Source: Brachionus manjavacas (lineage: Eukaryota > Rotifera > Eurotatoria > Ploima > Brachionidae). Taken from it: a DNA stretch of 64,000 nucleotides. Where the stretch lies: positions 9,486,001 to 9,550,000 of the forward strand of contig JAHQIY010000003.1 in the NCBI GenBank assembly GCA_019054805.1. Direction: 5' to 3'. Under the pieces are notes generated by a model. It worked only from the letters and a program-made list of their open reading frames with translations, was not told the origin of the DNA and made no database searches. The first letter of the stretch is position 1. Every line of letters begins with the position of its first letter. Positions 1 through 11,289 of this stretch are shown piece by piece. Made by a program: the position numbers and the translations under genes.

Positions 1-59
1 TCTTTTTCAACTAATCAATTTGGCTTAAAAATCAAAATTTTGAAAAAGAAAAACCTATA

Positions 60-440
60 ATTTGTTCAAAATTTTCTCTAATTTCAGAATTTGTATATCT
101 CATCTGGGGTCAGTGGGTCCCCTGGGATTAGATACAAAAAAAAACAAAAAAATGGGAAAAATTTCGTCTTTTTTAAAAAAAAAATCTCAATACTTTCTAG
201 TAGAGAATTTTTTTGCTCTACAAAATGGTTTGTGATTTAAATACATGTTTTGTTTGTTCTCATCGGACCAAAGCATACTTTTGACAATTAAAAAACTCTT
301 TGAGCCCATGAAGCGGAAATTTTTTTTTTAAACCTCACCTAAAAATTGTTATTCTGTAATTTTTACATATGCAGATTACGAATTTGAGGTCGAAAATGGA
401 ATCCTGAGATAGTGTGGACGTTTTGCATTGTATTTTTGAA
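60..440 (+). repeat. Dispersed repeat, copy A (transposon remnant)
   Basis: Two blocks of this stretch recur near the other end of the window in the same order and orientation: the block at about 85-125 (ATCTCATCTGGGGTCA and its surroundings) matches about 61505-61548, and the block at about 345-430 (GCAGATTACGAATTTGAGG onward) matches about 61595-61670 with only a few mismatches. The spacing between blocks differs, so one copy has lost or gained internal sequence. No coding potential is visible here. The second copy lies beside a decayed transposon ORF, so this is probably part of the same DNA transposon family. Confidence 0.6.
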
Positions 441-1526
441 TTTTAAATTTGATCCAGCGCTATAAATTTTTATAAAGATGATTTTTTTTTAATTTTTGGA
501 AAAAATCTCAAGCTTTAATGCTGTATTCAACTTAAAAAACTTGATTTAATGCGAACTCAAAGCTTAAAATACACTTTTAGACCATGAGGTAAGAATTGAA
601 TAAGAAAGCTAAGGTTGTTTTAGCATAGCAAGATGGTTTTGTTTCATGCACAAAATCTTTGTTTCGGTTTATGAGGCTGCAATATTTAACAAATGAATAT
701 TGTACTATAAATGATATTTCCTTAACGAGTTAACCTTTTTTTTACCTAAACCTTTTTATTTTGGTCACGGTAATTAACTTACTTTTTTTTTAATTGTCAA
801 TGATAGATAAAAAAAATATTTTTTATTAATCAACAATTTTTTTTTTCTTTTAAATTAACTAATTTAATATTTATTATGTTTATTATTAAGAGATTCGTCT
901 GGAAGTTTACAATTATTCATTAAAAATTTGAATAAACCACTATTTTGGTACAAAAAGCCTGCCCAACGAAAATAGGTACAAATTTAAATTCTAATTAAAA
1001 AAAAACATAAAATATTAAGCCGTCATATTAATGATTAAATCGTCATTTAAAAACAAATTGATTTCATGAAAATTAAATGGGAGTCGAGGATTCGGGTATG
1101 TTGTAAATTACATAATTATATTAGTTAAATTAAAATTAAAAATTTAACATTCAAAAAAAATTAAAATTATTAATTTAATTATCCATATGAAGATTTTAAT
1201 TAATTATCATATGACGATTTGATAATATGTATCCTTAAAAATACTAAATTCACGACCATTCTAGATGTTTTTCTCAAGTTTTCTAGAAAAATTAAATTCA
1301 TTTAAATATTTTTATTTTTAGTTTTTTTTTCAAAAAATTTATAAATAATTTTTATTCTTAAGCAAAAAGTATACTCCTTAAAACTTATAAAAGATAGTTG
1401 AATATTTGAACAAACGGGAACATTTTTATGCCTTTTTGAGTAGAAAAACACTTTAAATTTTTTTAATTCAACTTAAAACAAATAGAAATATACGCCCATT
1501 TTCTTTATTTATCTTAAATTTACAAA
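441..1526. other. AT-rich intergenic DNA upstream of Hikeshi
   Basis: This stretch holds homopolymer A/T runs and no ORF or exon-like segment. The Hikeshi promoter must lie here, but no TATA box or other element can be singled out against the AT-rich background. Confidence 0.5.
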
Positions 1527-2219
1527 ATGTTTGGTGTATTGATATCAGGTAGACTGGTAATAGCTTAAAAATGAGATTTTTTTTTTCTAGCTTTTTTATT
1601 TAGCCTCAAAACAACTTTCAACGAGTCAGCGAAACTCAATTTTTAATCGAGGTCCACGATATTGAAAATGTGAACCACATAGTTGTGTATATGACCGGCG
1701 AAATGCCATTTCCAGACGGATATGCAGGAGGAGGTAATTAAATTAAAGATAGAACATAATTTTTTATCAGAAAATCAACATTTTTTTTAAGTCTATTTTT
1801 GCTATCAGTCAGGAGGTGAACAAAGATGGATTTACCTAGGAAAAATATGTAACCAAAAACCAAGTGCAATATTTAGAATTACAAATCTAAAGCACGACAA
1901 CAACAGCCTGTCAGTTACACCATTCGGTGGATTCGGTGGTCCGGCAATCAGTCATTTGAACGCCATGATAGGGATTAGTGTCGAGTCGATCTCAGCAATC
2001 GATGCGCTAACACCGGCAACTGAAACTCAAACAACTAATGTCAACTCTTTTGCCGAATTTACTCAGAAAATGCTTGAAAATTTCTACAACTATGCATCGT
2101 CGTTTGCTAAAGATGCACCTGATGGTCAAACTTATGTGCCATTCTCATCTTTACAGCATTGGTTCGAAAATTTCAAACGGCGTCTAGAATTAAACCCAAA
2201 TTTTTGGAAATCTTCTTAA
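1527..2219 (+). CDS. HIKESHI: Hikeshi/OPI10 family HSP70 nuclear import carrier, 3 exons
   Basis: Exons are 1527-1556, 1604-1733 and 1813-2219, totalling 567 nt and 188 aa; the human protein is about 197 aa. The start gives MFGVLISGRL, matching the family N-terminus MFGCLVAGRL. Exon 2 encodes the conserved NHIVVYMTGEMPFPDG segment. Exon 3 carries KPSAIFRITNL, IGISVESI, FTQKMLENFYNYASSF and the final NPNFWK. Introns of 47 and 79 nt have GT..AG ends and keep the frame; in intron 2 the second of two nearby AGs is the one that keeps it. In studied animals and yeast, Hikeshi binds ATP-HSP70 and FG-nucleoporins and carries HSP70 into the nucleus during heat stress. No key segment looks missing. The 5' UTR and promoter are not resolved. 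Identification is by recognition of the family sequence, with high certainty. Confidence 0.96.
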
Positions 2220-2309
2220 TTATTTAAATGATTTATTTTTAATTTACCTAAAGAAATAATATACTTGTACATTTGAGTAACTTTGAGTGAAAATTTTAGA
2301 TATAAAAAA

Positions 2310-2315
2310 AATAAA
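2310..2315 (+). terminator. Candidate poly(A) signal of Hikeshi
   Basis: An AATAAA hexamer lies about 90 nt after the Hikeshi stop codon. Such hexamers are common in AT-rich DNA, so the call rests on position only. Confidence 0.4.
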
Positions 2316-4305
2316 ATTAAAAAAATCGGTCTATTTTAATCATTTTTAATACACAAAGATCTAGTAAATAATAATTAATCTTGCACCAGCAAGGCTCTAA
2401 TTAACTAAATAATTCTTTAGAAGTTTTTTTTGCTTAAAAAATGATCTATCGAGTTTATTTAAATATAAATTCACTTTAAAAAAAAATTAATTAAATTTAT
2501 TTCAGTAAATTTTTTCCAGTTTTATTTAATAGTGAAACAACATAATTGATAAAGCAATTCTTCTCATATCAATCTTAAGCGAAACCATTTTTAGGTTTTT
2601 ACAATTGAATTATCGTGTCATTTTTTATGTTATTTATTTTTTTGGCTATTTGAAGCTGTTTATTTATTTAATTGAATTAACCTCCATTTCGGAGAAGTAA
2701 ATGTAAAGAATAAAAAAATAAAATAATAAAAAAAATTATAGAAAATTAAATAATTAATAGGGGAGATTGGAAAAAAGTGAAAATATCATCCATTCTTTAG
2801 TAGAAGTTATGTGAAAGAATGTGAAGAGATGGCAAACAGAAAAAGTTCGGATAATAAAATAGCAAAGCATAAACAATATTTTTTTTTTATTTTTTACAAA
2901 TATTAGATCTCTGTTTTCTTTTAAATTCGCTAGAACCTTTTTTGATTATTGTGTATAATATTGTCCAATTTAAAACTGGTAATCAGTTGGTATTTTAATA
3001 TAATTTCCAAAATATCTTGTGATCAATTCTTATCCTATTATTAGAATAACTATTACGTAGTTAATGAAATTAATTGAAATAAATGAATTAAGAATTCTTT
3101 TCAAAAAAATCATTTCGGCTAAATTTTTAGGACTACTGTTTATACTTGATGACTAGATAAAAAATCTACAGTTTAAAAAATATAAGAAAATAGGAGAGAG
3201 ATCTCAAAGAGAAAAACGTAACAACTTTCTCCAAAGAGTCTTCTAATAAAACACTAGAGATCTCTTGATTTTATCGATATTTTTCTTGAAGAGATTTCTG
3301 AAGAGTCACATTCTTTTTTTTAATGATTAAAATTAAAATTAAAATTTAATGATCATGCTCAAAATTACGTAAAATTACGTTAATTTACAAAATTTAACAA
3401 AAGTGTTTACGAAAAATACGGTTAAATTACATTTACTTAAAATGACGTGATTACACCTCATAACCATGCATTATATAGCAGATGATAAAAAATTGAGTCT
3501 ATTGTTAAATGAAGATAAAAAATGATAAAATGATATTGTTAAAAAAGATGCTTATGCCATTTATTTTAAAATTATTTTTGGGCATGATCATTTTAATTTG
3601 ATCATTAGATTCGATTTACCTTTTATCCAAATGAATTTAATTAATTTTTTTCAAAAAATTTTTAAAATTAATTTCAATCAAAAATAATTGAAGCTAAAAA
3701 AAAAAAAATTTTTTATCATTTCCTCAAGTCATCAATCAAAAAATATGGAAATGTTTCCTGATTCCTGTACAAAAATTCCTTTTTATTTTTCGTTTTTGAA
3801 AAAACTTCATTATTGTTGGAAGTTAAGAAAGATAATTTTTTTGATTTCCTCAATAAGTTGTTTGCACAATACAATTGGAAAACTTAACAGAACCAAATCA
3901 TGCTCTGCAGAGAAAAAAGCTCTTTGAAAAGCTTCCAAATTGGTTACTTAAACATTTTTCGAATTACCTTGATAAATGTTTTTCGGTACAATTGTATGGT
4001 AAGGCTAGATTCATTATGAGACCAAGATTATTTTAAAACGAATTTATCTGTGGTAACCTTCTTTGCTTTCTCAGCATAAAACCAAAAAATGCTTCATTTT
4101 TCTTCTTTGTTGTTTGTTTCTGCGTTCACAACATTTACTGGCAAATCGCTCCATTTTGGCACAATTCTATTGCAACATTTAAAATTTAATCTATATGAAT
4201 CCCATTCTACCAAATTTAATTAAAGCTTCTTGTGTTTTTTTTTTACTTTTTTTATATTTAATGATTCTTTAAACACAAGGCGACATATTTTTTTAAATAG
4301 GATAT
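2316..4305. other. AT-rich intergenic DNA, no gene seen
   Basis: Apart from a possible retroelement tail near 2683-2755 and a cluster of ACGTAA-type repeats near 3365-3480, nothing is recognised. A 79-codon ORF at 3688-3927 is Lys/Ser/Phe-rich translation of AT-rich DNA and is not supported as a gene. Confidence 0.5.
2683..2755 (+). repeat. Possible LINE/SINE 3' tail: hairpin plus A-rich repeat
   Basis: The short hairpin CTCCATTTCGGAG is followed by an A-rich run with repeated AATAAAA units. The same architecture ends the recognisable LINE at 35309-35740. No coding remnant is seen upstream. Confidence 0.35.
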
Positions 4306-4310
4306 CTAGT

Positions 4311-4480
4311 ACGTGGAATTGACTTCCAAGAATTGTGGTTGAAGCAAAGACTCAGAGCGCTTTCAAAGCTGGCTACATGGGAACAGGAACTGATAAAGTG
4401 CTCTGCACTTATTAAAACAGTAATTTATTTGTTCAGCAAACTAACTACTACTACTGCTAGGTAAAGTGACAATTAAACTT
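4311..4480 (+). mobile_element. LINE 3' end fragment (degenerate)
   Basis: One frame reads W-N-stop-LPRIVVEAKTQSAFKAGYM, the typical C-terminal end of a CR1/Jockey-type LINE ORF2 (WNxLPxxVVxAxTxxxFKxxxD), with CGA decayed to TGA. It is followed by ACTACTACTACTGCT near 4440-4460. The LINE on the opposite strand at 6449-7515 also ends in a CTA-type repeat, so the two probably belong to one family. The copy is strongly 5'-truncated. Confidence 0.65.
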
Positions 4481-5064
4481 CCTTGTCTTTTTTACTAAAC
4501 ATTATTTAATGAAGATTTTGAGTTTAAGAAAATATCCCACTGTTAAAAAGAGATAAAAGAGGCTAGACCTATTTAGAAATTTATTTATTCAACATAATGA
4601 ACAAACAATAGCTAAAAAAAATTAAAAACGAATCAACCAAATATTTATTTTTTCACAGACAACTATGCGTAAATCAACCAGCTCTTTTTATATTCTATTT
4701 CTTCTACAGATTGGTAAAAATTCTTACATTAGAACTTTACCAGTTGAAGAATTTGCCATAAGTGCTGTACAGTCGAGTCTGGATAATACGATGTGTTTGG
4801 GCGGAAAAAATGGACATCGTATTAACCAAAATCGTATTAATCAAATTTGCATGTTAAAGGATGGGAAGATAAAAAATTGAAAATAAATTTTTTTTAAGGA
4901 ATTATTATTTATTTAAAAATAAAAAATAGATTAAAAAGAAAAATATTTATCAATTTTACTTTAAAAAGGCTGATTGACGCTACAAAATTGATCCATTTTG
5001 GACAACTGATCAATGAATAAGGAACAGTCTTCGTTCTTTTGGGAAAATTACAATCGTAGTTTAT

Positions 5065-5470
5065 CTATGCAATAGTTTTAAAGGTAATATTATGCCTTTT
5101 TTTAAATCCGTTTAACCATCCATTGCTAGCTTTAAAATCAGTTTGATTTAACATAGTTGCATATTTAATAGCCTGGACTTGAATCAATGGACCATTAAGA
5201 GTAATATTTTTATATGATTTAGCTGATTTTAACCAGTGATCTAGGGCTATTTCAATTTTAACATAATTAGAACCCCTCATTCTTTTAGAGCTAGGATTGA
5301 TTAAATTATTTTCATAGAAGTTTTATCTTTTCCTGATTCTCTGCCTTAAGATTAGAAGAAACAGTACTCCGAGGTCTATTACATTTTTTCTCAAGTTCTG
5401 TGACAGTGAGATTATTTTTATTGAAATCATTCGAAATTTCAAGTTTTTTTGTTTAAAAGATCAATATCTT
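5065..5470 (-). pseudogene. Tigger transposase N-terminal CENP-B HTH fragment
   Basis: Read on the - strand, the upstream part gives EISNDFNKNNLTVTELEKK followed by CNRPRSTVS, which is the CENP-B/pogo N-terminal helix-turn-helix. After a frameshift near 5310-5325 the open frame (5065-5280, 71 aa) reads RGSNYVKIEIALDHWL and then FKASNGWLNGFKKRHNI, which is the second, CENP-B-type HTH that contacts the terminal repeats. The frameshift and the missing DDE domain make it a pseudogene. It lies inside the TIR-bounded element 4770-6004 in the orientation expected for its transposase. Confidence 0.8.
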
Positions 5471-5622
5471 ATTTTTAAGATTTGTTTGTTTTTTTCTGAA
5501 TAAATCTATCGTATTAGTTAGATATCGTATCGACAAATAAATTCAACATGTAATAATGTTAGGGATTGTAAATTATGAAAAAAAATATCGTTATAAGGCG
5601 AGTATCGTATTAATCAGCATTG

Positions 5623-5974
5623 TGAGTTGAGTAAGAGATATGTTGTGACAGGACTGAGACATTCTATTCCATTAGTTGTTAAACTGGTGGAGGAATACAA
5701 AGAAGGTTTCGAATCAAGATTTATTGAATACCCAACTCCATTTTGTAATTGATACCTTACAATTTCTTCTTTTTTCCCTGAACAATCAATTTTTTAAAAA
5801 TGTGTATCCTTTAACTCTCTAATTCAATTTCATTAATTTTCCCCTATTTTAAACCATTTTATTGCATTTTATTTTTTTAAATTTTTATTCTATCTTATTT
5901 AACTTTATTTTATTTTTATTTTATTTTTATTTTTAATCTGAAGGAGCTTTTGCTCGGTACAGAATAATAATCAT
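5623..5974 (+). mobile_element. LINE 3' end nested in the Tigger element
   Basis: The frame ending near 5750 reads LVKLVEEYKEGFESRFIEY and then PTPFCN-stop, a plausible LINE ORF end. It is followed by a pyrimidine-rich 3' UTR like that at 35560-35690 and by the tail GAAGGAGCTTTTGCTCGGTA, the hairpin tail also seen at about 15988 and 35693. Near-identical 11-mers flank the insert: AATCAGCATTG at 5612-5622 and AATCAGCATCG at 5975-5985. This fits a retrotransposition target-site duplication. The copy is heavily 5'-truncated. Confidence 0.7.
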
Positions 5975-6006
5975 AATCAGCATCGTTTTAATAAGCCTCG
6001 ACTGTA

Positions 6007-6448
6007 TATACAATAAATGATTCTGAATGAGATAATGTCAATTATATCCTTGATTTTTACATAAAATGCGATACCCCAAAAAAATTAACGGGATTCAATA
6101 AATTCAAAGCGAAACACCAGATTCAAAACTTTGGCAATTATTTTCAGTTTTAATTAAAGAAGAAGCATCATTTGACAAAAATTTTTATTTCTTCAAAGTG
6201 ATACCGGCAAAAATTTATACCCTGATGTGGAATATGAAAAATTTTCATTTTAAACTTGGGAGAAAACTAAATAAAACTAATTGAATTTAATCTCAAAACT
6301 AATATTTTTAAACTTAATTATTTTGGTATAAATTTGTTCTGAAGTTAATTTTTTTAACATTTAAAAATCTTCAAAAATCTTTTTACAATAACAAAATATA
6401 CTGATTTTATTATTAGGCTGAAAATCATCTAGCTAAACAATCTGATCA
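6007..6448. other. AT-rich spacer between transposons
   Basis: No ORF, exon or repeat is recognised between the Tigger right end and the CTA-repeat end of the next LINE. Confidence 0.5.
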
Positions 6449-7515
6449 TAGTAGTAGTAGTAGTAGTATGTGTATTGTGTTCCAGTTACCAGCTGTCATG
6501 TTTGTAAAAAAGTTAAATCGAACTTAACAATTTCTAATGATCTGTCTCACAAAAGCTACTGGACTATCAAGACCGTTTGAAGCTTGTAGTTGGTTTCCAT
6601 GTATTAAATCAATTTGATTATGTCCGTGGTGAATTTTATGTAGCTGAATTAGATCTCCACGCTGCCGTCTTTCTTCAAGTGTTATCCAATTAAGAGTTTC
6701 TCTTCTAACTGCATATGGTATCGACTTTAGTTCCGGCACAAATTTAGAAAATTTTCTCTGAACACGCTCAAGTGTTTCTATGTCACAACGTCGATAAGGA
6801 TTCCAAGTGCCGACTGTAAACTCAAGGTGCGGCCTAACGAATGACTTAAAGAGCAGGTTTACAAGTTCGAGAGAGAAGTAGGTGAATGTGTTTTTTATTC
6901 TTGATGCTACCATCGAGGCTCTCGCTGCTGCTCTTTTACATTGTTCTCCTGATTTTAGGTCACTGGTAATGATAATTCCCAAGTCACGCTCTTTACTTGT
7001 TTTTGCTAGTTTTTGACCATCCATAATGTAGTCGTGACATCTGTTTTCAACACCAAGATGCATACTTACACATTTAATCTGATTAAAGCTCATCTTCCAG
7101 TACAATGACCAGTCTACTAAATTATCGAGGTCCTGTTGAAGCATTTTGAATTCATCCTCATTGGTCACATGGCTCATTAGCTTTGTATCATCTGCATAAA
7201 GCTTGCAGATAGATCTACATACATCAGGCAAGTCATTGACATATATAACGAAGAGAAGAAGACCAAGAACGGATCCTTGAGGTACTCCGCTAGTAACTGG
7301 CTGCCGATCGGAAACAACGCTACCAGTAACGACTCGTTGCTTCATAGGCCGCTAATTTTACCAGGAGTAGTTCCTTGTCAAATGCTTTCGCAAAGTCAAG
7401 GTATATTACATCAGTAGGTACCTTTCGACTCATTGCGTCACTCAAAAAGTCAACAGTTTCGAGTAAATTGGTAACACAAGCCTTTTTAGGAACGAAGCCA
7501 TGTTGTAAAAATATG
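6449..7515 (-). mobile_element. 5'-truncated CR1/Jockey-like LINE, RT pseudogene
   Basis: An open frame at 6524-7345 (273 codons) carries reverse-transcriptase motifs in order: SGVPQGSVLG, YADD (catalytic aspartates, in LYADDTKLM), the thumb motif FVRPHLEF, and LERVQRKFSKFVPELKSI with RRQRGDLIQLHKI. Upstream (7346-7510) another frame gives HGFVPKKACVTNLLE and YLDFAKAFDK, which is RT motif A. The region joining motif A to KQRVV is shortened and frameshifted, so the enzyme is dead. The C-terminus decays through FFTNMTAGNWN into a (CTA)n repeat at 6449-6468, the likely native 3' end. The 5' truncation is typical of target-primed reverse transcription. Confidence 0.9.
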
Positions 7516-7534
7516 TCTTTTTTCTATTATTTTT

Positions 7535-7610
7535 GTCTATTTTTTTGGCATTGGCACCAAGCTGCTAAATGTGGTCTCACAAATGCAAGATACAGCGATC
7601 TAAACGATTA
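7535..7610 (-). mobile_element. Short LINE RT thumb fragment
   Basis: On the - strand this reads LYLAFVRPHLAAWCQC, resembling the LYxxxVRPHLEYxxxxW thumb motif of CR1/Jockey-type reverse transcriptases. It abuts the 5' truncation point of the larger LINE and may be a separate older insertion. Confidence 0.5.
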
Positions 7611-7619
7611 TCGATAATC

Positions 7620-9590
7620 TTTAAAATTAAATTGATCCTATTTTATTTTCTGAAAGTCACTAAAGCATTCAAAATTAATGATTCATACAATTAAGTTTAT
7701 TTAATTTTATAAAATTTATATTATCATATGACAAAGATATTATATTCATATTTAGTAATATTGAGATTTCTTAAAACAAAAATGATCAGATAAAGAATTT
7801 TAACTGATGAAAGAAATTTAAGCTGGTTAAAATAATCATGTTATTTTTCTTGATTCTTAGCTTTTTTCTAAAATGAATGTAGTTTTGAATTAAGTAAGAG
7901 ATAAACTTCGCCGACTATAAAGTACTTCTAATCAAGTCAATTCAAATTGTATTACAATTGTATATTTACAAAAAAAGCAATCATCTACATTCCAAAAAAT
8001 GTTTTTTATACGCTTAATAAAGAGAAGTAACTCAAAACTTTTATTTAAAAAAGAGATTAAAAAGAAAATCAGGTTCAATATAAAGTTTTTTATTTAAATA
8101 AATAGAAAAAAGTAGTATTTATTAATTTAAGTAAATAGTTTTAACTAACAATATCTAATAGCATAGCTAGAATGAATATTAACCACAATCGGTTTTTAAA
8201 TAAAGTTATTTTTAAACAAATATTGAAATTTTGAAGGATTTGATTTATTCTCCTTTTTCATGAATCCTGAATTATGTCTTGCTCTAGATTACAGCATTTT
8301 TCGAAATTACTCTCCATTAAGCTACCATTTGAACTTTCATCTAATATTTACTCTTTTAAATTATTATTTAGAAGATAAAATGCCATAGGTTCCCAAAAAA
8401 GCTTGATGTCTAATTCAAACTATTTGTCTTACATAATAAAAAGATAAAACCAAAGACCAAGCCATCATTCATTTCAAGTTTTTAACTGAAGCAAATTTAG
8501 CCTCTTATAAGTCTAGAATAAATAGAGGATAAATAACTGGGGTAAATTAAATGAAAAGCACTCGAAATTTATTGCCAAAACTGGAACTATTAGTATATAA
8601 TTTTTTAAACAAAAAATCAAGCAAAATCAAAAGCATCAATCAAAAGTTTTACATAACTTTTATTCAAATTTAAATAAATAAACACATTCATTTTTCTTAT
8701 TTAAAATAAGGCTTTTAAATTCAACTCAATGATCGATGGCTTTGTAAAGGTTTATTTTTTTAGAATTTGTTTTTTTTTTTCAAGATGTTAAATTATTTAA
8801 TCGTGTGCTAACAAGATATTTATTTCTTATCGGTTGCAACTATCTTAAGGCTCCTCAGATTATATAATTTTTTTTATTTATTTTGAATTTAACAAGTGAT
8901 TTGATTGAAAAATAAATACCTTTCTTATTTAGATATATTTGTTTATTTTTAATTTTAAAGTTTAACTAATTAAATTTTTTAAAGCAAACTTTTTGGAAAT
9001 TTATAATTAAAAATAAAAATTCTCAAAAAAATTTTAATTTAGATCACAACCGGAGCATCAATGAATTTATTGACTTTGTGTTCAAAAATCTAGAGTAAAA
9101 AAAAAAATTTTTTTCGAATCATTAATTAAGTTATTCAGCTTTTATGAATTCTAATAAACTTTGAATATAATTCAGAATTTAGTAATATATAACATTAGAT
9201 TTAGATTAATATTCACATTTGAATTTAGACTCATTTATGAAAAAATACTACATCTAAACCAATGTAGATCTTTATATTTTTAAGAATTTATAATTTAACA
9301 TTGATTTAGAATGATTTTTAAAACCAGTTATCAAAGTTCTGGAAAAATTAAAATAAAGGTATATTTTTTTGTATTCACATTTAATTTTTGATAATTAAAT
9401 ATATAATTTATTTATTTTTATTCTTTTTTTTTTCTAAGCACTCAAATTTGTAAAAATGAATACAAAAAAGAAATCTCAAAAGTTAATGAATTTTAATATA
9501 TTCTAATAATTTCCTGGAAAATTCTAGTAATGTTAAAGTAATTTTGTAAAGTAAAATAAAATAAAATGTTTAGAAAAAATAAAGTTTTTT
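7620..9590. other. AT-rich intergenic DNA, nothing recognised
   Basis: Both strands are broken by stops throughout, and no exon-like segment with balanced composition or recognisable motif was found. Confidence 0.5.
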
Positions 9591-9593
9591 GCA

Positions 9594-9663
9594 ATTTCTG
9601 GTGATTATATCAGTTAAAACGTCCGCTTCACATGCTAGTTCATACAATTGAAATTCGTAATTG
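9594..9663 (+). pseudogene. Decayed tRNA-Val(CAC)-like sequence
   Basis: The core ACGTCCGCTTCACATGC closely resembles the anticodon arm of eukaryotic tRNA-Val(CAC). The preceding TTTCTGGTGATTATATCAGT recalls the acceptor and D-arm. Downstream, CAATTGAAATTCG is a decayed T-arm, followed by a T run. The acceptor stem does not pair and the B box is broken, so this is a pseudogene or the head of an old tRNA-derived SINE. Confidence 0.35.
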
Positions 9664-9669
9664 ATTTTT

Positions 9670-10734
9670 TAATTTTCTTCATAAGAGACTTAAGTAGGCT
9701 CTGTAAATTGTGTCAGCTAATACATTGAATATGATTTTCATATTTTTTAATATCTGTGCATTTTAATAGTTTTATCTAGAGCCTTGATTTAATTGATAAA
9801 ATTAGGAGAAAAATTTTAATTTTTGAAAGAAAGTTATCATTTTTTTATTAATGTTTTAAAAATTACAATTCCGGATAAAAAAGGATGCTGTAAATCAAAA
9901 AACATGTTTTAAAGCATCAATTTTGTTTAACTTTAAAAAAAATTAAAAATAGTTAATTATTTATTTTCAGGTGCATATAAAAATAGAGAAAAAAAAATTT
10001 TGAAAATTAAATATATTAAGTTAAGATTTGATTGATAAAGCGCTTTTAAAAATTGAAATTATTAGTTTAAAAATCTAGTTTTTCGGTAGTTTTTTATTTT
10101 GACTTAATATTTTTCATAATAAAAAGCTTTAAAAAAAAGGTTACAATTTCTAAAGAAGTATTATGAGTAATCATGCTATTGTAGCCTTGTGTTTTTAAGC
10201 TTTTTAAATTTTTAAAAAACCTATACCAAATGGTTTTTATGATATAATGTATAAAACATTTCTGATTAATGAAACATCAATTGGTTTTTTTAAATATTAA
10301 TGTTTGCACAAAATTTCAAAAGCCTTAAGGAGATTATTTGACGAACTTTTCTTGGGGACGAAAACATGTAGAAATTCGTTTTATTTTCTAATAGGTGCCC
10401 TAAAATAGCTTCTTTGATAAATTTCGCATTATTCACATACAATAGAGGTTTAAAAAACTTGTGTTAACTTCATTTTTTTATGTAATTATCATTTTTAAGT
10501 CGTGTTTTTATTTTAAATATACATTATATAAATACCTTTTAATATTACATCGTTCAACATTGAACACTGGTACAATGTGATTGATATGTTCATATGACAG
10601 ACTTTTTTCATAAAGGCGATAAAATTAAGTTTTATAATATCAAAATAGTGTTTGTAATCTTCTGAAAAACTGATTTATTTTAATTATTAATTTATTTTTC
10701 TAAATTCACATACACATTCAAACATTCACACATT
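9670..10734. other. AT-rich intergenic DNA, nothing recognised
   Basis: No coding or repeat feature is supported before the LINE relic that begins near 10735. Confidence 0.5.
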
Positions 10735-11285
10735 TTCATAAACGACTTACCAGAATCATTACAAAATGGATGTGACCTAAAGCTTGTTCAAAAAAATATT
10801 GACAATATAGTTAACTGGGCTGACACTTGGCACATGAAGTTTAACCAAAAGAAATGCAAAATAATGCGATTTGACTCAAAAAGAATGAAATCCTTTGCAA
10901 AAGAAAGACATTAAAAAAGGCTGGAAAGAGTCCAACGTAAAGTTTTCAAACTGGTTCCTGGTCTCAGAAATCTCAATTATCTCTCAAGGTTAGAAAAAAT
11001 TGGTATCCCTACGCTTGAAAATAGAAGGAAAAGAGGGGATACAATCCAACCTTTCAAAATTGTCAGTAAACAGAGCATTGTTCATCTGCCTTTACAGTTT
11101 CAAGAGAAGCTCCAATATTAAATCCAGGAAGCAACTCTGCCTGTCAAAAACAAGAGAAAACTTCTTCACAAACAGAGTAGCATCTTTATGGAATTAGAAC
11201 GCTGTCGTTTCTGCAAACGCATTCAAAGACAAGTTTGACAAATTCAGATCTCAGCAACTGGCGGCTAATGATACTCTATAGTCAG
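10735..11285 (+). mobile_element. Degenerate CR1/Jockey-like LINE fragment
   Basis: Frames shift along the segment but read FINDLPESLQNGCDLKLVQ, WADTWHMKFNQKKCKIM (RT palm/thumb), then, after an internal deletion, LERVQRKVFKLVPGLRNL, YLSRLEKIGIPTLENRRKRG, and FFTNRVASLWN near 11150-11190. The end reads FKDKFDKFRSQQLAANDTL-stop. The YADD box and the region up to the thumb are missing. Same general family as the LINE at 6449-7515, opposite strand. Confidence 0.85.
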
Positions 11286-11289
11286 ACCA

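Larger units (their letters stand above)
4770..6004 (-). mobile_element. Tigger/pogo-like DNA transposon, deleted, with nested LINE
   Basis: The left end starts CAGTCGAGTCTGGATAATACG. The right end, read on the - strand, starts CAGTCGAGGCTTATTAAAACG, giving imperfect terminal inverted repeats. Both ends are bordered by TA (4768-4769 and 6005-6006), the target duplication of Tc1/mariner-superfamily elements. Inside, on the - strand, is the DNA-binding half of a CENP-B/Tigger-type transposase; no DDE catalytic domain is visible, so the copy is internally deleted. A LINE tail (5623-5974) was inserted later near the right end. Confidence 0.8.

Noticed and set aside
3688-3927. 79-codon ORF on the + strand
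   Set aside because: Lys/Ser/Phe/Ile monotony from A/T runs and no recognisable motif.
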